From contig LT984854.1 of assembly GCA_900258555.1 (NCBI GenBank), forward strand, positions 428,509 to 492,508: DNA of 64,000 nt, given 5' to 3'. The DNA comes from an uncultured Desulfobacterium sp. (GTDB lineage: Bacteria; Desulfobacterota; DSM-4660; Desulfatiglandales; Desulfatiglandaceae). Below the pieces are notes generated by a model. That model did not search any database and was not told the DNA's origin. It was given only the letters and a program-made list of their open reading frames with translations. Position numbers and translations under genes: made by a program. Of the stretch, positions 34,252-45,006 are shown piece after piece (position 1 is the stretch's first letter; each line of letters opens with the position of its first letter).

Positions 34252-34617
34252 ATGCTTCTTGTGGACACATCGGTATGGGTTACACATTTTAGGGACGGAA
34301 ACACTGAGCTGGCAAACTTACTCAATGATGGAAGAGTATTATGTCACCCGTTAATTGTCGGTGAACTTGCTTGCGGGAATCTCAAGGACAGATCTGTCAT
34401 TCTTTCATTTCTGCAACTGCTGCCAATGAGCGTAGAAGCCGAGCATGAGGAAGTTTTATCATTTATTGAAAATAATCAATTAATGGGCAAAGGCATGGGT
34501 TACGTTGATGTCCATTTGATGGCTTCCGCCGTATTAACAGAAGTTCCAATCTGGACACTTGATAAAAAACTGGCACAGGCTGCGGATAAACTGCATATAA
34601 AATATAAAAATAGATAA
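34252..34617 (+). CDS. vapC: VapC-type PIN-domain toxin ribonuclease
   Basis: 121 aa. PIN domain with the acidic residues expected for metal-dependent RNase activity: LVDTSVWVTHF (Asp4), GELACGN (Glu40 region), DVHLMASA (Asp near 87) and a final Asp in IWTLDKKL. It is paired with the VapB gene. The pair starts about 75 bases after the degenerate CRISPR end. Confidence 0.9.
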   Translation: MLLVDTSVWVTHFRDGNTELANLLNDGRVLCHPLIVGELACGNLKDRSVILSFLQLLPMSVEAEHEEVLSFIENNQLMGKGMGYVDVHLMASAVLTEVPIWTLDKKLAQAADKLHIKYKNR

Positions 34618-34714
34618 TTGGGTAGCCGCGGATTTTTCTCCCCCCGCCCCCACACCACTACCGTATGCAACTCCGCCCAGCGCGGAAGAAGAGCTGGAAA
34701 ACAAATACCATTAA

Positions 34715-34945
34715 AGGCCAAAGGGTTTGGACTTTGAGAGTCTCATCCATCAAGCAGCAGAACAGAGCGAACTGACAGGGGATGAGATACTGGATGGAGC
34801 AAGGGATAAAAAGCGGACAGATGCTCACCGGCTAGCAGGACTTATGAGGAGGTATCAAATTGTATCTGAGGTATTCAGGGTGTTTGGGCTTTTCAAAACA
34901 CCATTGACACCTGGGCTGCAGCTCCGCCGCTCTGAGGAAAGATGA
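34715..34945 (+). pseudogene. Possible C-terminal fragment of a REP-associated (RAYT-like) transposase
   Basis: Translation from the frame opened at 34715 gives RPKGLDFESLIHQAAEQSEL, then TGDEILDGARDKKRTDAHRLAGLMRRYQ. The arrangement (a small helical region, then 'xRxDARRL') recalls the C-terminus of REP-associated tyrosine transposases. No start codon (TTG 34727 at best) and no upstream HUH motif are present. The 3' end overlaps the convergent PAP2 gene. This could equally be a chance ORF. Confidence 0.25.
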
Positions 34946-35699
34946 TAAAATGGAACCTGTCATCTTCGGGGAGGCCCAGAAATGCATCATGGACAAAAGC
35001 GGTAAAAAAATGAGCCAGGGCGGCACCTGCGAGCACATCCGAAGGATAATGCTTTTTCCCTTCGATACGCGCCCATCCAACACCTGTAGCAATCAAAAGG
35101 TTCCCCACCTGAAACGTGCGCCTCAACTTCTTTGGCATTTCGATTGAATCCAGATTTCTATTGGAGAGTGTAGATAAGGAAAACGCACTGGTAGCGTGGC
35201 CTGAGGGGAAACTTTCATTATCGCTGCCATCAGGACGCCAGCGATTGACTCTCTTTTTTATCAGTTCCGTCGTCCCGGTGGCAGCACCTACTGCAGCCAG
35301 TTCCACCCCGAGTCCCTTTAACTTTGAAATCGTCCATTGACCAAAGTCATCACCGCTGGGGGTGGCAAATGTGGTGATAACAGTCTCCGCTAAAAGTACG
35401 TTTTCAAGTGAATTGGAGGAATCTTCGGCATCATCAATGGAACCGAAGACGGGATTGTGCTCGGAAGCCCAATTAGAGGTCTTCTCATCCCAGTCATCAA
35501 TACCAAAGACAAGTGCGCCGGCAGCAGGGATCAATGTCTGCAAGTCGAAAAATGCATTGCGAGCCGCGCTGCCCACTCCCTCAAGAGTTATAGGGCGAAG
35601 GACGTCCTGGCCCCAGCCACGACCATTGTTCAGTGTTCCACAACCTGAGGTAATCAGTAAGAAAAGGCAAATAAAAGGAATGCTATAACCTTTGTGCAC
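34893..35699 (-). CDS. PAP2-family phosphatase, lipoprotein
   Basis: 268 aa with a lipoprotein signal (lipobox ending Cys20). The three PAP2 signature motifs are present: KKRVNRWRPDG, SFPSGHATSAF and GWARIEGKKHYPSDVLAG. Such enzymes remove phosphate from lipid phosphates such as undecaprenyl pyrophosphate or phosphatidic acid. Here the catalytic domain would face the periplasm, tethered by a lipid anchor instead of the usual multi-pass membrane domain. Substrate is undetermined. Confidence 0.85.
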   Translation of the reverse strand: MHKGYSIPFICLFLLITSGCGTLNNGRGWGQDVLRPITLEGVGSAARNAFFDLQTLIPAAGALVFGIDDWDEKTSNWASEHNPVFGSIDDAEDSSNSLENVLLAETVITTFATPSGDDFGQWTISKLKGLGVELAAVGAATGTTELIKKRVNRWRPDGSDNESFPSGHATSAFSLSTLSNRNLDSIEMPKKLRRTFQVGNLLIATGVGWARIEGKKHYPSDVLAGAALAHFFTAFVHDAFLGLPEDDRFHFIIFPQSGGAAAQVSMVF

Positions 35700-36040
35700 G
35701 TAAATCCTCCTTCAGAGCTGAATTACACTTTGTTTTTTATCCGATATAACACTATTCTGTTTCAATTTCAAACATTATCACCATTAATTTATAGGTAGCC
35801 CATGAAAAAACATATCAAAATATCTTATTGGGTGTAGCCGGTTTTAGGGTCGGCCCAAAATAATTACTTGCTTATGCTGTTTAATCAACCAAACCCCAGG
35901 GTATTTTATGCCTTAAAGCAGCAGTTTTGGCGCTGAAAATGGTGCATTTAGCTTATGGCTGAAACTGCCCTTTTAAGGATTGAAAATACTTTGATTTAAG
36001 AAGATAGTTTACGGATATCAGTGGACCCCAAGGGGTTGAT
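35700..36040. other. Divergent intergenic region, PAP2/permease
   Basis: AT-rich sequence of about 340 bases. It should hold the promoters of the leftward PAP2 gene and the rightward permease, but I see no convincing hexamers, repeat or hairpin. Confidence 0.4.
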
Positions 36041-36076
36041 GTGAGCTCAGTTTTTAAACAGAATGGGGGGAATCAG

Positions 36077-37636
36077 ATGTCCGGTCATCCAGATTTAGCT
36101 GAACAAGGCTCTGCCGGTTTCGTGCGCGGCTTGGGCGTCTTTGATTCGACTATGATCGTCGCGGGATCTATGATCGGCTCCGGCGTCTTTATCGTGTCTG
36201 CCGACATTTCGCGTCTGGTGGGTTCTGCCGGATTGTTGCTCCTTGTCTGGGTCGTCACCGGGTTTCTCACGCTCATGGCCGCGCTCTCCTATGGCGAGCT
36301 GGCCGCCATGATGCCTCGTGCGGGCGGGCAGTATGTATATCTGCGGGAGGCTTACTCGCCTCTGTGGGGGTTTCTTTACGGCTGGACGCTTTTCCTTGTG
36401 GTCCAGACAGGAACGATTGCGGCGGTTGCCGTTGCCTTTGCCCGTTTCCTCGGAGTCTTGGCGCCTTCCATATCGAACACCAACTGGATCATTGAACCGG
36501 TGAACCTCTCATCCAGTTATGCGGTGAGCCTTTCGACGCAGCAGGTTGTCAGTATCATCATCATAGGTGTGCTGACATACCTCAATACCCGCGGGCTCCG
36601 GCTGGGGAAGATCATCCAGAACGTATTCACATCTGCTAAGACCCTGTCTCTCGTTATGCTCATCCTCCTTGGGGTCTTTGTAGGCAGGAATGCGGCTGCG
36701 ATCGCCTCCAATTTCGGAGACCTTTGGGTACCGCGCGGGGTGAGCGCAATAAGACCGGACTGGTCATGGGTGCCGGAGGTCAGCGCCCTGAGCGGCGGAC
36801 TGGGGATATTCATCGCAGTTTGTGTCGCGCAGGTGGGCTCCCTGTTTTCGGCTGAAGCGTGGAACAACATCACATTCACCGCAGGGGAGGTTAAGAATCC
36901 GCGGCGGACTGTTCCTGTTTCCCTGGCCGCGGGAACCGGTCTCGTGATCAGTCTTTATCTCCTTGCCAACCTGACGTACCTGCTGACGCTGCCGATCGAA
37001 GGCATCCAGAACGCGCCGGATGACCGGGTCGCCACGGCGGCGCTCGGGGTTATCTTTGGCGATGCGGGGGCGGCGATCATGGCTGTAGCAATCATGGTGT
37101 CAACATTCGGCTGCAACAATGGGCTCATTCTTGCAGGAGCCAGGGTCTATTACGCCATGTCGCACGACGGGCTATTTTTCCGCGCCACAGGCGCACTCAA
37201 TAAGAAACACGTCCCGGCTACAGGTCTTGTCCTTCAGGGGGTCTGGGCGTCGCTGCTTGTGCTTCCACGCACACGGCTCCGAGATGCGACCGGGGCCTTT
37301 CTGACTGACCCGGTGACCGGTCGCGAGCTCTACGGGAATCTCTACAGCAACCTTCTCGACTATGTGGTTTTTTCTGTCTTGATCTTCTACGCGTTGACGA
37401 TTGCGGCCCTTTTTGTGCTTCGTCACAAGCAACCGGAGGCCGAGCGGCCCTATCGCGCCCTTGGATATCCGATCGTCCCAGCTCTGTATATCATCGCCGT
37501 TTCTCTGATTATGATGGTTCTCATTGTCTACCGAACTCAGACGACATGGCCGGGGCTGGTCATTGTGCTGAGCGGGATTCCTGTCTATTTCATCTGGCGC
37601 CGCTTTGGCCGAAGAGGGGTAGCGTCGTTAAGTTAA
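36077..37636 (+). CDS. APC-family amino acid/polyamine permease
   Basis: 519 aa from ATG 36077 (GGGGGG six bases upstream); the GTG at 36041 is an alternative start with AGGGG before it. The family signature for helix 1 is visible (FDSTMIVAGSMIGSGVFIV), then about 12 membrane helices, ALSYGELAAMMPRAGGQYVYL in helix 2-3 and FSAEAWNNITFTAGEVKNPRR in the middle. The sequence is the amino acid/cation symporter type. It lies next to a spermidine pathway from arginine, so arginine, agmatine or ornithine are possible substrates. Confidence 0.85.
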   Translation: MSGHPDLAEQGSAGFVRGLGVFDSTMIVAGSMIGSGVFIVSADISRLVGSAGLLLLVWVVTGFLTLMAALSYGELAAMMPRAGGQYVYLREAYSPLWGFLYGWTLFLVVQTGTIAAVAVAFARFLGVLAPSISNTNWIIEPVNLSSSYAVSLSTQQVVSIIIIGVLTYLNTRGLRLGKIIQNVFTSAKTLSLVMLILLGVFVGRNAAAIASNFGDLWVPRGVSAIRPDWSWVPEVSALSGGLGIFIAVCVAQVGSLFSAEAWNNITFTAGEVKNPRRTVPVSLAAGTGLVISLYLLANLTYLLTLPIEGIQNAPDDRVATAALGVIFGDAGAAIMAVAIMVSTFGCNNGLILAGARVYYAMSHDGLFFRATGALNKKHVPATGLVLQGVWASLLVLPRTRLRDATGAFLTDPVTGRELYGNLYSNLLDYVVFSVLIFYALTIAALFVLRHKQPEAERPYRALGYPIVPALYIIAVSLIMMVLIVYRTQTTWPGLVIVLSGIPVYFIWRRFGRRGVASLS

Positions 37637-37647
37637 TGACATTGGGC

Positions 37648-38568
37648 CTATCCCCTGTCTTGTCTTCCTATCATGCCGAAGAGGTTGTAGATCAGGCGGG
37701 CCACAGTATAATCCGGTGCGTGCATGCCTGGAATCGGCGCCAGTTCTACTACATCAAGGCCTATCACATGCCGCCCCCTGAGGACTGAAGCAAGGGCTGC
37801 AATTGCCTGATGCCAGTTAAGCCCTCCTGGCTCCGGTGTGCCGGTAGCAGGCATTATGGAAGGGTCGAGCCCGTCCACATCAAAGGTGATGTAGATGTTT
37901 TTTGAAAACTCATCAGGCAGGATCATATCCGGAACCTGGGCCATGCCGATGGCTGATGCATCCAGGTGGCCGATATGCCGCTCCTCGCGCAGGAGGTGTT
38001 CCTCCCAGGAGAGGCTGCGGATGCCGATCTGATAAATGGGGATGTCCATATCGAGAGCCCTGTGCATAACGCAGGCGTGGCTCAGGGCCGTTTTGTGGTA
38101 AGTGTCTCGCAGGTCTGCGTGTGCATCAAACTGGACAATGCCAAAATCCTTGAAATGGGCACTGACCGCCCTGAATGCACCCACGCTGATCGTGTGCTCT
38201 CCTCCCAGTAATACAGGAATTTTTTTTAGATCCAACACATTCGAAACCGCATCTGTGATCCTTTTTAGTGCGGTTTCCGCTTTGCCCTTACAATTGACCG
38301 GCGCATGTGTGTATATGCCGTATCGGGCCGGGATGCTTTCGCCGTCAAAAAGTTCCAGTTGCTGGGAGCTGTTGAGAATGGCCGAGGGTCCAGCTGCTGT
38401 CCCCGTGCCATAGGAAACGGTCTTTTCATAGGGGACAGGAATCACATGAAACAGGCATGATTCAGGCGGGGCTGGTGCGATTTCCGATGAGAGAAAGCCG
38501 GAGAAAGACGAATTATTAAGTTTAAATGTTGAATTTTGAATTACTATGGGATTATTCCTCTTATTCAC
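37648..38568 (-). CDS. speB: Agmatinase
   Basis: Hydrolyses agmatine to putrescine and urea. 306 aa of the ureohydrolase fold with manganese ligand motifs GGEHTISVGAFRA, FDAHADLRD and FDVDGLDPSIMPATGTPEPGG. It lies downstream of nspC, the dehydrogenase and speA on the same strand. Together these convert arginine to spermidine. Confidence 0.92.
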   Translation of the reverse strand: MNKRNNPIVIQNSTFKLNNSSFSGFLSSEIAPAPPESCLFHVIPVPYEKTVSYGTGTAAGPSAILNSSQQLELFDGESIPARYGIYTHAPVNCKGKAETALKRITDAVSNVLDLKKIPVLLGGEHTISVGAFRAVSAHFKDFGIVQFDAHADLRDTYHKTALSHACVMHRALDMDIPIYQIGIRSLSWEEHLLREERHIGHLDASAIGMAQVPDMILPDEFSKNIYITFDVDGLDPSIMPATGTPEPGGLNWHQAIAALASVLRGRHVIGLDVVELAPIPGMHAPDYTVARLIYNLFGMIGRQDRG

Positions 38569-38647
38569 GATTAAAAATCAACAACTCAAAATTGTACCAT
38601 TAGCCCAACGCTGAGATTGGACAAAATGGGACGTTTGGAACTGGCTC

Positions 38648-39804
<1,157 letters not shown>

Positions 39805-39829
<25 letters not shown>

Positions 39830-40986
39830 GGCAGTCCGTGGAGCTTTAGTTTTTCCATAAAGGGGTCTGGATCGAATTGTTCCATGTTAAAAACGCCCTG
39901 CCCCCGCCACGTTCCGGTCAGCATCATCATGGCCCCGATCATGGCGGGGACCCCGGTGGTGTATGAGATGGCCTGGGACCGGACTTCTGCAAAACACTGC
40001 TGATGATCGCAGATGTTGTAGATATAATATGTCCTTTCCTTTCCGTCCTTCTTACCCTTGATCAGGCAGCCTATGCAGGTCCTGCCATGGGTAAGGGGCC
40101 CCAGGGTCATGGGATCGGGCAGCAGGGCCTTTAAAAATTTAAGCGGTATGATCGGCTGACCATTGAACATCACAGGGTCAATACGTGTCATGCCTACGTT
40201 TTCCAGCACCTCAAGGTGTTTCAGGTAGTTGTCCGAAAAGGTCATCCAGAAGCGGGCCTTTTTGATCCCGGGGATATGTTTTATAATGGATTCCAGCTCT
40301 TCGTGATACATCAGATAGATCTTGCGAGGGCCTATGCCCTCGGGAAAGTCAAATTCCTTTGAAACCGAGAGCGGTTCGGTTTCCACCCACCTGCCCGCTT
40401 CATAATACCTTCCCCTGGCCGTTACCTCCCGGATGTTGATCTCCGGGTTGAAGTTGGTTGCAAAAGGCTGGCCGTGGTCCCCTGCATTACAGTCAATAAT
40501 GTCTATCTCTTCGATCTCGTCAAAATGGTGTTTTTTTGCCCAGGCGCAAAATACATTGGTCACCCCCGGATCAAAGCCGCTTCCCAGCAGGGCCATGATT
40601 CCTGCCCCTTTGAACCGCTCGTGATAATCCCACTGCCACTTGTAGCAAAACCTGGCCTCATCAGGTGGTTCGTAATTGGCGGTATCCAGATAATCTACAC
40701 CGGTTTCAAGACACGCATCCATTATATGGAGGTCCTGGTAGGGTAAGGCCACATTGATGATCAGTTCCGGTTTGAAACTTTGGATCAGGGAGACCAGCTC
40801 CGGCGCATTGTCCGCGTCAACCCGGGCTGTCTGGATGGGCCTGGAGAGCTGTGCAGCAATGCGGTCGCATTTTTCAATGGTGCGGCTGGCCAAAAGGATG
40901 CCGGTAAACACTTGGGGGACCTGTGCGCATTTATGTGTGACAACCTGGCTTACGCCGCCCGCGCCGATAATCATCACTTTGGACAT
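39805..40986 (-). CDS. Carboxynorspermidine synthase (saccharopine dehydrogenase family)
   Basis: Condenses putrescine or diaminopropane with aspartate semialdehyde and reduces the product to carboxy(nor)spermidine, which nspC decarboxylates. 393 aa. The N-terminal Rossmann motif (VMIIGAGGVSQVVTHKCAQ) and the VNVALPYQDLHIMDACLETGVDYLDTANY segment are typical of this family (LYS1-like). It sits between speA and nspC in one operon, which fits the carboxyspermidine pathway. Assigned by context as much as by motif. Confidence 0.88.
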
Positions 40987-40994
40987 GGGGTTTT

Positions 40995-42926
40995 TTACCT
41001 TTCAAAATATGTATATCCCCGCAGACCTTTCTGGTAGGCGCGCATGATCTGCTGGCGCTCGTTAGGGGTGATCAGGCCTTTTCTGACCGCCTTTTCAGCG
41101 GTCTCCCGAAACCTGACTACTATGGCCTTGGTGTCGTACTCCACATAGGAAAGCACATCCGCGACCGAATCCCCTTCAAGTTCCTGAACGAATTTGAAAT
41201 CCCCGTTTTTTTGGATCTGGATGCTGACGATATTGGTATCGCCCAGCAGGTTGTGGAGGTCGCCCAGATTTTCCTGATAGGCCCCCACCAGAAAGACACC
41301 CAGGTAATAATCCTCATCAGGCTTAAAATCGTGCAAAGGCAGGGATTGCCGCACATTGTGGGTGTCTATGAATTTATCTATCTTGCCGTCGCAGTCGCAG
41401 GTGATGTCCGCCAGGATCGCGTTTCTGGTCGGGGCCTCGTTCAGCCGGTGCACCGGCATGATCGGAAACAGGTGATCAATTGCCCAGGCATCCGGGAGGG
41501 ATTGAAACACGCTGAAGTTGCCGTAGTAGATATCGGCCAGGGCGTGTTCAATGCCCTTTAACTCGCTGGGTATATTCTTCAGTTTCGACAGGTCAGTGGC
41601 GATCTTCTTCATCACGTGCCAGAAGATATTTTCGCCGGTCACCCGTTCGCGGAGCGTGATGTTGCCGTGTTTGAAAAGCTGGCGGATTTCATCCCGGTAG
41701 TAAATGGCATCATTATAGCACTCCTGCATGTTCTTAAGGGTCAGGGTATGGAGCACATCCAGGAGGTTCAGGATCATCTCATGGGTGTCTTCCGGAGGTT
41801 TTTCCGGCAGGGGCAGGGTTTGAAAACAGCTCACATCAATGATGTTGAACAGTAATACAGAATAATAGGCGACAGTGGCCCGGCCTGATTCCGAGATAAT
41901 CGTTGGATGGGCGATGTCATGTTCGTCCAGGGTGCCCATGATCACCTCGATCACATCCGCGCAGTACTCGGCCAGGCTGTAATTACCGCTGCTGGTGAAA
42001 TTGGTGTGGGATCCGTCGTAATCCACGGCCAGGCCACCGCCGATATCCAGATATCCCATGGGCGCCCCTTCGTCCACCAGCCCTGCATACACCCGGCACG
42101 CCTCCACCACGGCCGACCTGATATCCCTGATGTTTGGTATCTGTGAGCCAAGATGGTAGTGCAAAAGCTGGAGACAGTCTATCATGCCCTTTTCCTTGAG
42201 GTAATCCACCATCTGTATCAACTGGGTAGTACTCAGGCCGAAGATGCTACGGTCTCCGCCGGATTCCGTCCAGTGGCCCCCGGCCCGGGTGGCGAGTTTG
42301 ATGCGGATGCCTAACAGAGGCTTGATGTTCAGCCGGGCCGCCCGTTCAATAATCAGTGGGAGCTCGCTAGGCATTTCAATTACAAAAAAACATTTGAACC
42401 CCATCTTCTGGGTGTAGAGTCCCAGATCAATGAATTCTTCATCCTTATAGCCGTTGCAGATCAGGCAGGCTTCAGGGTCTTTTAACAGGGATATGGCGGC
42501 AATCAATTCGGCCTTGCTGCCCGCCTCCAGACCGTGGTGGTATTTTGACCCGAAATGGGTAACCTCTTCCACCACCTGTTGCTGCTGATTTACCTTAATG
42601 GGAAACACGCCCCGGTACTGACCTTTGTAACCGAATGTGTCAATGGCGGTCTGAAAGCTGTTGTGCAGAAGCGAGATTCGGGATTGCAAAATATCGCCAA
42701 CCCTCAGCAGTATGGGCATGCCAAGACCCCTTTCCTTGATTCCTGAGATAACATCCATCAGGCTGATCACACTGGAGGAGTCTTTGCCTGTGGGGTTGAT
42801 AACCACTTCCCCCTTGTCGGAGATATTAAAATAGCCGCTTCCCCAGTTGCGTATCCCATACAGGTCCGCGGAATTTTCGATGGTCCACCGTTCCAGGGAG
42901 CCGATGCCTTTCATAAGCTGATTCAT
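40995..42926 (-). CDS. speA: Biosynthetic arginine decarboxylase
   Basis: PLP enzyme that converts arginine to agmatine. 643 aa, the usual length for the SpeA group. The PLP-binding lysine is in GVFPIKVNQQQQVVEE near residue 105. The glycine-rich motif GYLDIGGGLAVDYDGS, the ISESGRATVA segment and the C-terminal ITCDCDGKIDKF are characteristic. First gene of the polyamine operon on this strand. Confidence 0.95.
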   Translation of the reverse strand: MNQLMKGIGSLERWTIENSADLYGIRNWGSGYFNISDKGEVVINPTGKDSSSVISLMDVISGIKERGLGMPILLRVGDILQSRISLLHNSFQTAIDTFGYKGQYRGVFPIKVNQQQQVVEEVTHFGSKYHHGLEAGSKAELIAAISLLKDPEACLICNGYKDEEFIDLGLYTQKMGFKCFFVIEMPSELPLIIERAARLNIKPLLGIRIKLATRAGGHWTESGGDRSIFGLSTTQLIQMVDYLKEKGMIDCLQLLHYHLGSQIPNIRDIRSAVVEACRVYAGLVDEGAPMGYLDIGGGLAVDYDGSHTNFTSSGNYSLAEYCADVIEVIMGTLDEHDIAHPTIISESGRATVAYYSVLLFNIIDVSCFQTLPLPEKPPEDTHEMILNLLDVLHTLTLKNMQECYNDAIYYRDEIRQLFKHGNITLRERVTGENIFWHVMKKIATDLSKLKNIPSELKGIEHALADIYYGNFSVFQSLPDAWAIDHLFPIMPVHRLNEAPTRNAILADITCDCDGKIDKFIDTHNVRQSLPLHDFKPDEDYYLGVFLVGAYQENLGDLHNLLGDTNIVSIQIQKNGDFKFVQELEGDSVADVLSYVEYDTKAIVVRFRETAEKAVRKGLITPNERQQIMRAYQKGLRGYTYFER

Positions 42927-43127
42927 TGGAATATTCCGCCCTTATACTGCACATATTTAATGAAAGCATATCATTCGCGCCAATGGCCGGAAATGATATC
43001 CTAAGGCATATATATGGTTACCCATATAAGAACCTTTCTTTTTAGATGCATATGAAAAAAATAGCAAGCATTGATTGGAGGCGGCTTTTGAATGATGACC
43101 TTTCACAGAGCTGGAAAATGGAATCCG

Positions 43128-43589
43128 CTAATCAAGCCAAATTATCTCAGGGACAAAACCCGCTGCATTCAGAGTGACCTTAGCAAGTGTCACAGGCAAG
43201 GAATATCTGCGTGGCCCAGCACTTCCAGGGTTTAGATATAATACCGTATCTTTCTTCTCCACTGCAGGCTTGTGTGAGTGCCCAAAAACCACCATCTCGA
43301 TTTTCGCCGCCGCAGGATCAATATCAAGTTGTTCAATATCGTGCAAGACATAGATAAAATGATCATGGAGCTCGACCCCCTTTGTCAAAGGGAGTGTTTC
43401 AGTCCATTTCCCTTTATCGGTATTGCCCTGCACTGCGTGTACGGGCGCTATCCTGCGAAGCCTTTCAAGTATGCCCAAATCCCCCACATCGCCTGCATGA
43501 ATAATGGTATCACAATCAGAAAGCGCCGAGATTGCCTCAGGCCGAAGGAGCCCATGGGTATCGGATATTATTCCTATCTTAAAGAGCAT
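43128..43589 (-). CDS. YfcE/MJ0936-family metallophosphodiesterase
   Basis: 153 aa, compact calcineurin-like fold. Metal ligands are visible in IGIISDTHGLLRPEA, IHAGDVGD, VQGNTDKG and VVFGHSHKP. It removes phosphodiester bonds in an unidentified substrate. The start lies 18 bases from the edge of the inverted-repeat element at 43608-43863, which would therefore occupy the promoter region of this gene. Confidence 0.9.
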   Translation of the reverse strand: MLFKIGIISDTHGLLRPEAISALSDCDTIIHAGDVGDLGILERLRRIAPVHAVQGNTDKGKWTETLPLTKGVELHDHFIYVLHDIEQLDIDPAAAKIEMVVFGHSHKPAVEKKDTVLYLNPGSAGPRRYSLPVTLAKVTLNAAGFVPEIIWLD

Positions 43590-43607
43590 ATTTTTTTACC
43601 GGGATAA

Positions 43608-43863
43608 CGTAACTTCTCAATAAGTCAGGGCGGGCCGGGGGCTTTTTACTTGTTTGCATATTTTTACCTCACTTCGAACAGACGGCGGCACTATACGCAC
43701 TTCTTAAACAGTAGGCTCAATGAGGTTGCCTGCCGTGCATTTGGAGTCCTATCCGCCTGTACGGCTATGAAAATCATGTTTAGGTGCTATTCTTGACTGC
43801 TGTTATCAGTGGTGCAAACAAGTAAAAAGCCCCAGGCCCGCCCTGACTTATTGAGAAGTTACG
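43608..43863. mobile_element. MITE-like element with 51-bp inverted repeats (256 bp)
   Basis: The left arm (43608-43658) starts CGTAACTTCTCAATAAGTCA and continues through GGGCGGGCC to TTGTTTGCA. The right arm (43813-43863) is its reverse complement with one mismatch. About 150 bases of non-coding sequence lie between. There is no transposase and no clear target-site duplication. The terminal motif GTAACTTCTCAA is nearly repeated (GTGACTTCTCAA) at 53472, in another inverted-repeat region. Confidence 0.7.
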
Positions 43864-44041
43864 GGACAGCAGGTTAAGTTCTAGTAATCTATCCTTATTT
43901 CATATTTCCTTTCTTATTATCTCTGCGAAGAGTTACACGCGAGAAACTCGCTGGGGTTCCATAGCCTCATGCGCGGCCCCCATGTGCCTGTGCCCCTGCT
44001 TATGATCACAGTCATACCATCTACCGGATAACAAAATGGTT
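43864..44041. other. Intergenic sequence beyond the 43.6-kb element
   Basis: Nothing recognised in the ~180 bases between the element and the convergently placed gene ending at 44042. Confidence 0.35.
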
Positions 44042-44932
44042 TCAGGAATATTTCCTCTTAAGCCTTTTAAAAGTATGAATCAGGTAATCAAAAAATGCCG
44101 AGATGAGCCATAATATCAAGATGCCAATATAGGTTATGCATTTTTTGGCCAAATGTTTCAATGTTGCTAATACGTTTGATTGAAATTCAGCTTCACTTTT
44201 ATATATGTTCTCAGCAGAGATTGTTTCGGTTACACTCTTCTCGATCGGGCTCCATTTTCCAGGTATCTGACCCGGGTCTTCGGCCTTACATTCATGGAGC
44301 GAGAGTTTTGGACAGAAATATCTTGTTTGATCCCATTTCGGTAATTTCTGTAAATCGGCGAGAAATTGCCGTTTGGTGAAATTTGACTGCTCGTTTTGCG
44401 GTGATCCAATGAATAAGATGTCTTCCAAGATTATACCCGTACCACCAATGCCGGTGCTGGGGCCGGCATATGTCTTCCAAAGAACATGACCATCTGCATT
44501 TAAGATAATTTGATATTTTTGCAGTCTGAAATTAAGTTCTCCTGCATCCCTCCTTGTGGAGAGGTTATTCAAACGCTGCACTGATTTTTCCGGTAGAATC
44601 CTGCTGTCCTCATCAATGCCATTTTTGAGCATCCAAAAAAGCATTTCTTCTTTCGTAACTCTGTTGCCGGTCATGCAGTTATAGACATCGAGCCCTGCAA
44701 AATAATACTTGGTTTTATGCCACTCCGGGAGCTTTTTAAGATGATCAAGAAATTCTGCTTTTAAAAATCCGGGGCGATCATTATCTGCCGGACCTATGAA
44801 CAGGATCTCCCCTTTTGTAAAACACCTTCCCTCTTTGAGCGCACCTAACCCAAAATGGGCCTCCCACCTCAAATGCCCGGCATCATATTCGGTCAGTTTG
44901 TATTCGCCCAGTTTGTAAGTGGCAGCTTCCAT
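44042..44932 (-). CDS. Hypothetical protein with internal duplication and C-terminal TM segment
   Basis: 296 aa, no known domain recognised. Two copies of a ~95-residue module are visible: residues about 4-95 (YKLTEYDAGHLRWEAHFG, ILFIGPADN, FLDHLKKLPEWHKTKYYF) and about 130-225 (YQIILNADGHVLWKTYAG, ILFIGSPQN, FLADLQKLPKWDQTRYFC). A single membrane segment (YIGILILWLISAFFDYLIH) and a basic tail end the protein, so it is a C-tail-anchored protein. It lies downstream of a zinc-ribbon and a diheme cytochrome gene on the same strand. Confidence 0.7.
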   Translation of the reverse strand: MEAATYKLGEYKLTEYDAGHLRWEAHFGLGALKEGRCFTKGEILFIGPADNDRPGFLKAEFLDHLKKLPEWHKTKYYFAGLDVYNCMTGNRVTKEEMLFWMLKNGIDEDSRILPEKSVQRLNNLSTRRDAGELNFRLQKYQIILNADGHVLWKTYAGPSTGIGGTGIILEDILFIGSPQNEQSNFTKRQFLADLQKLPKWDQTRYFCPKLSLHECKAEDPGQIPGKWSPIEKSVTETISAENIYKSEAEFQSNVLATLKHLAKKCITYIGILILWLISAFFDYLIHTFKRLKRKYS

Positions 44933-45006
44933 TTTTCTTCCCTCACCAGTTCCCTATACCAGCTCCTTGCAGCTTTAGGGGACCTGTGGGCTTTTTTCTC
45001 CTTTGC

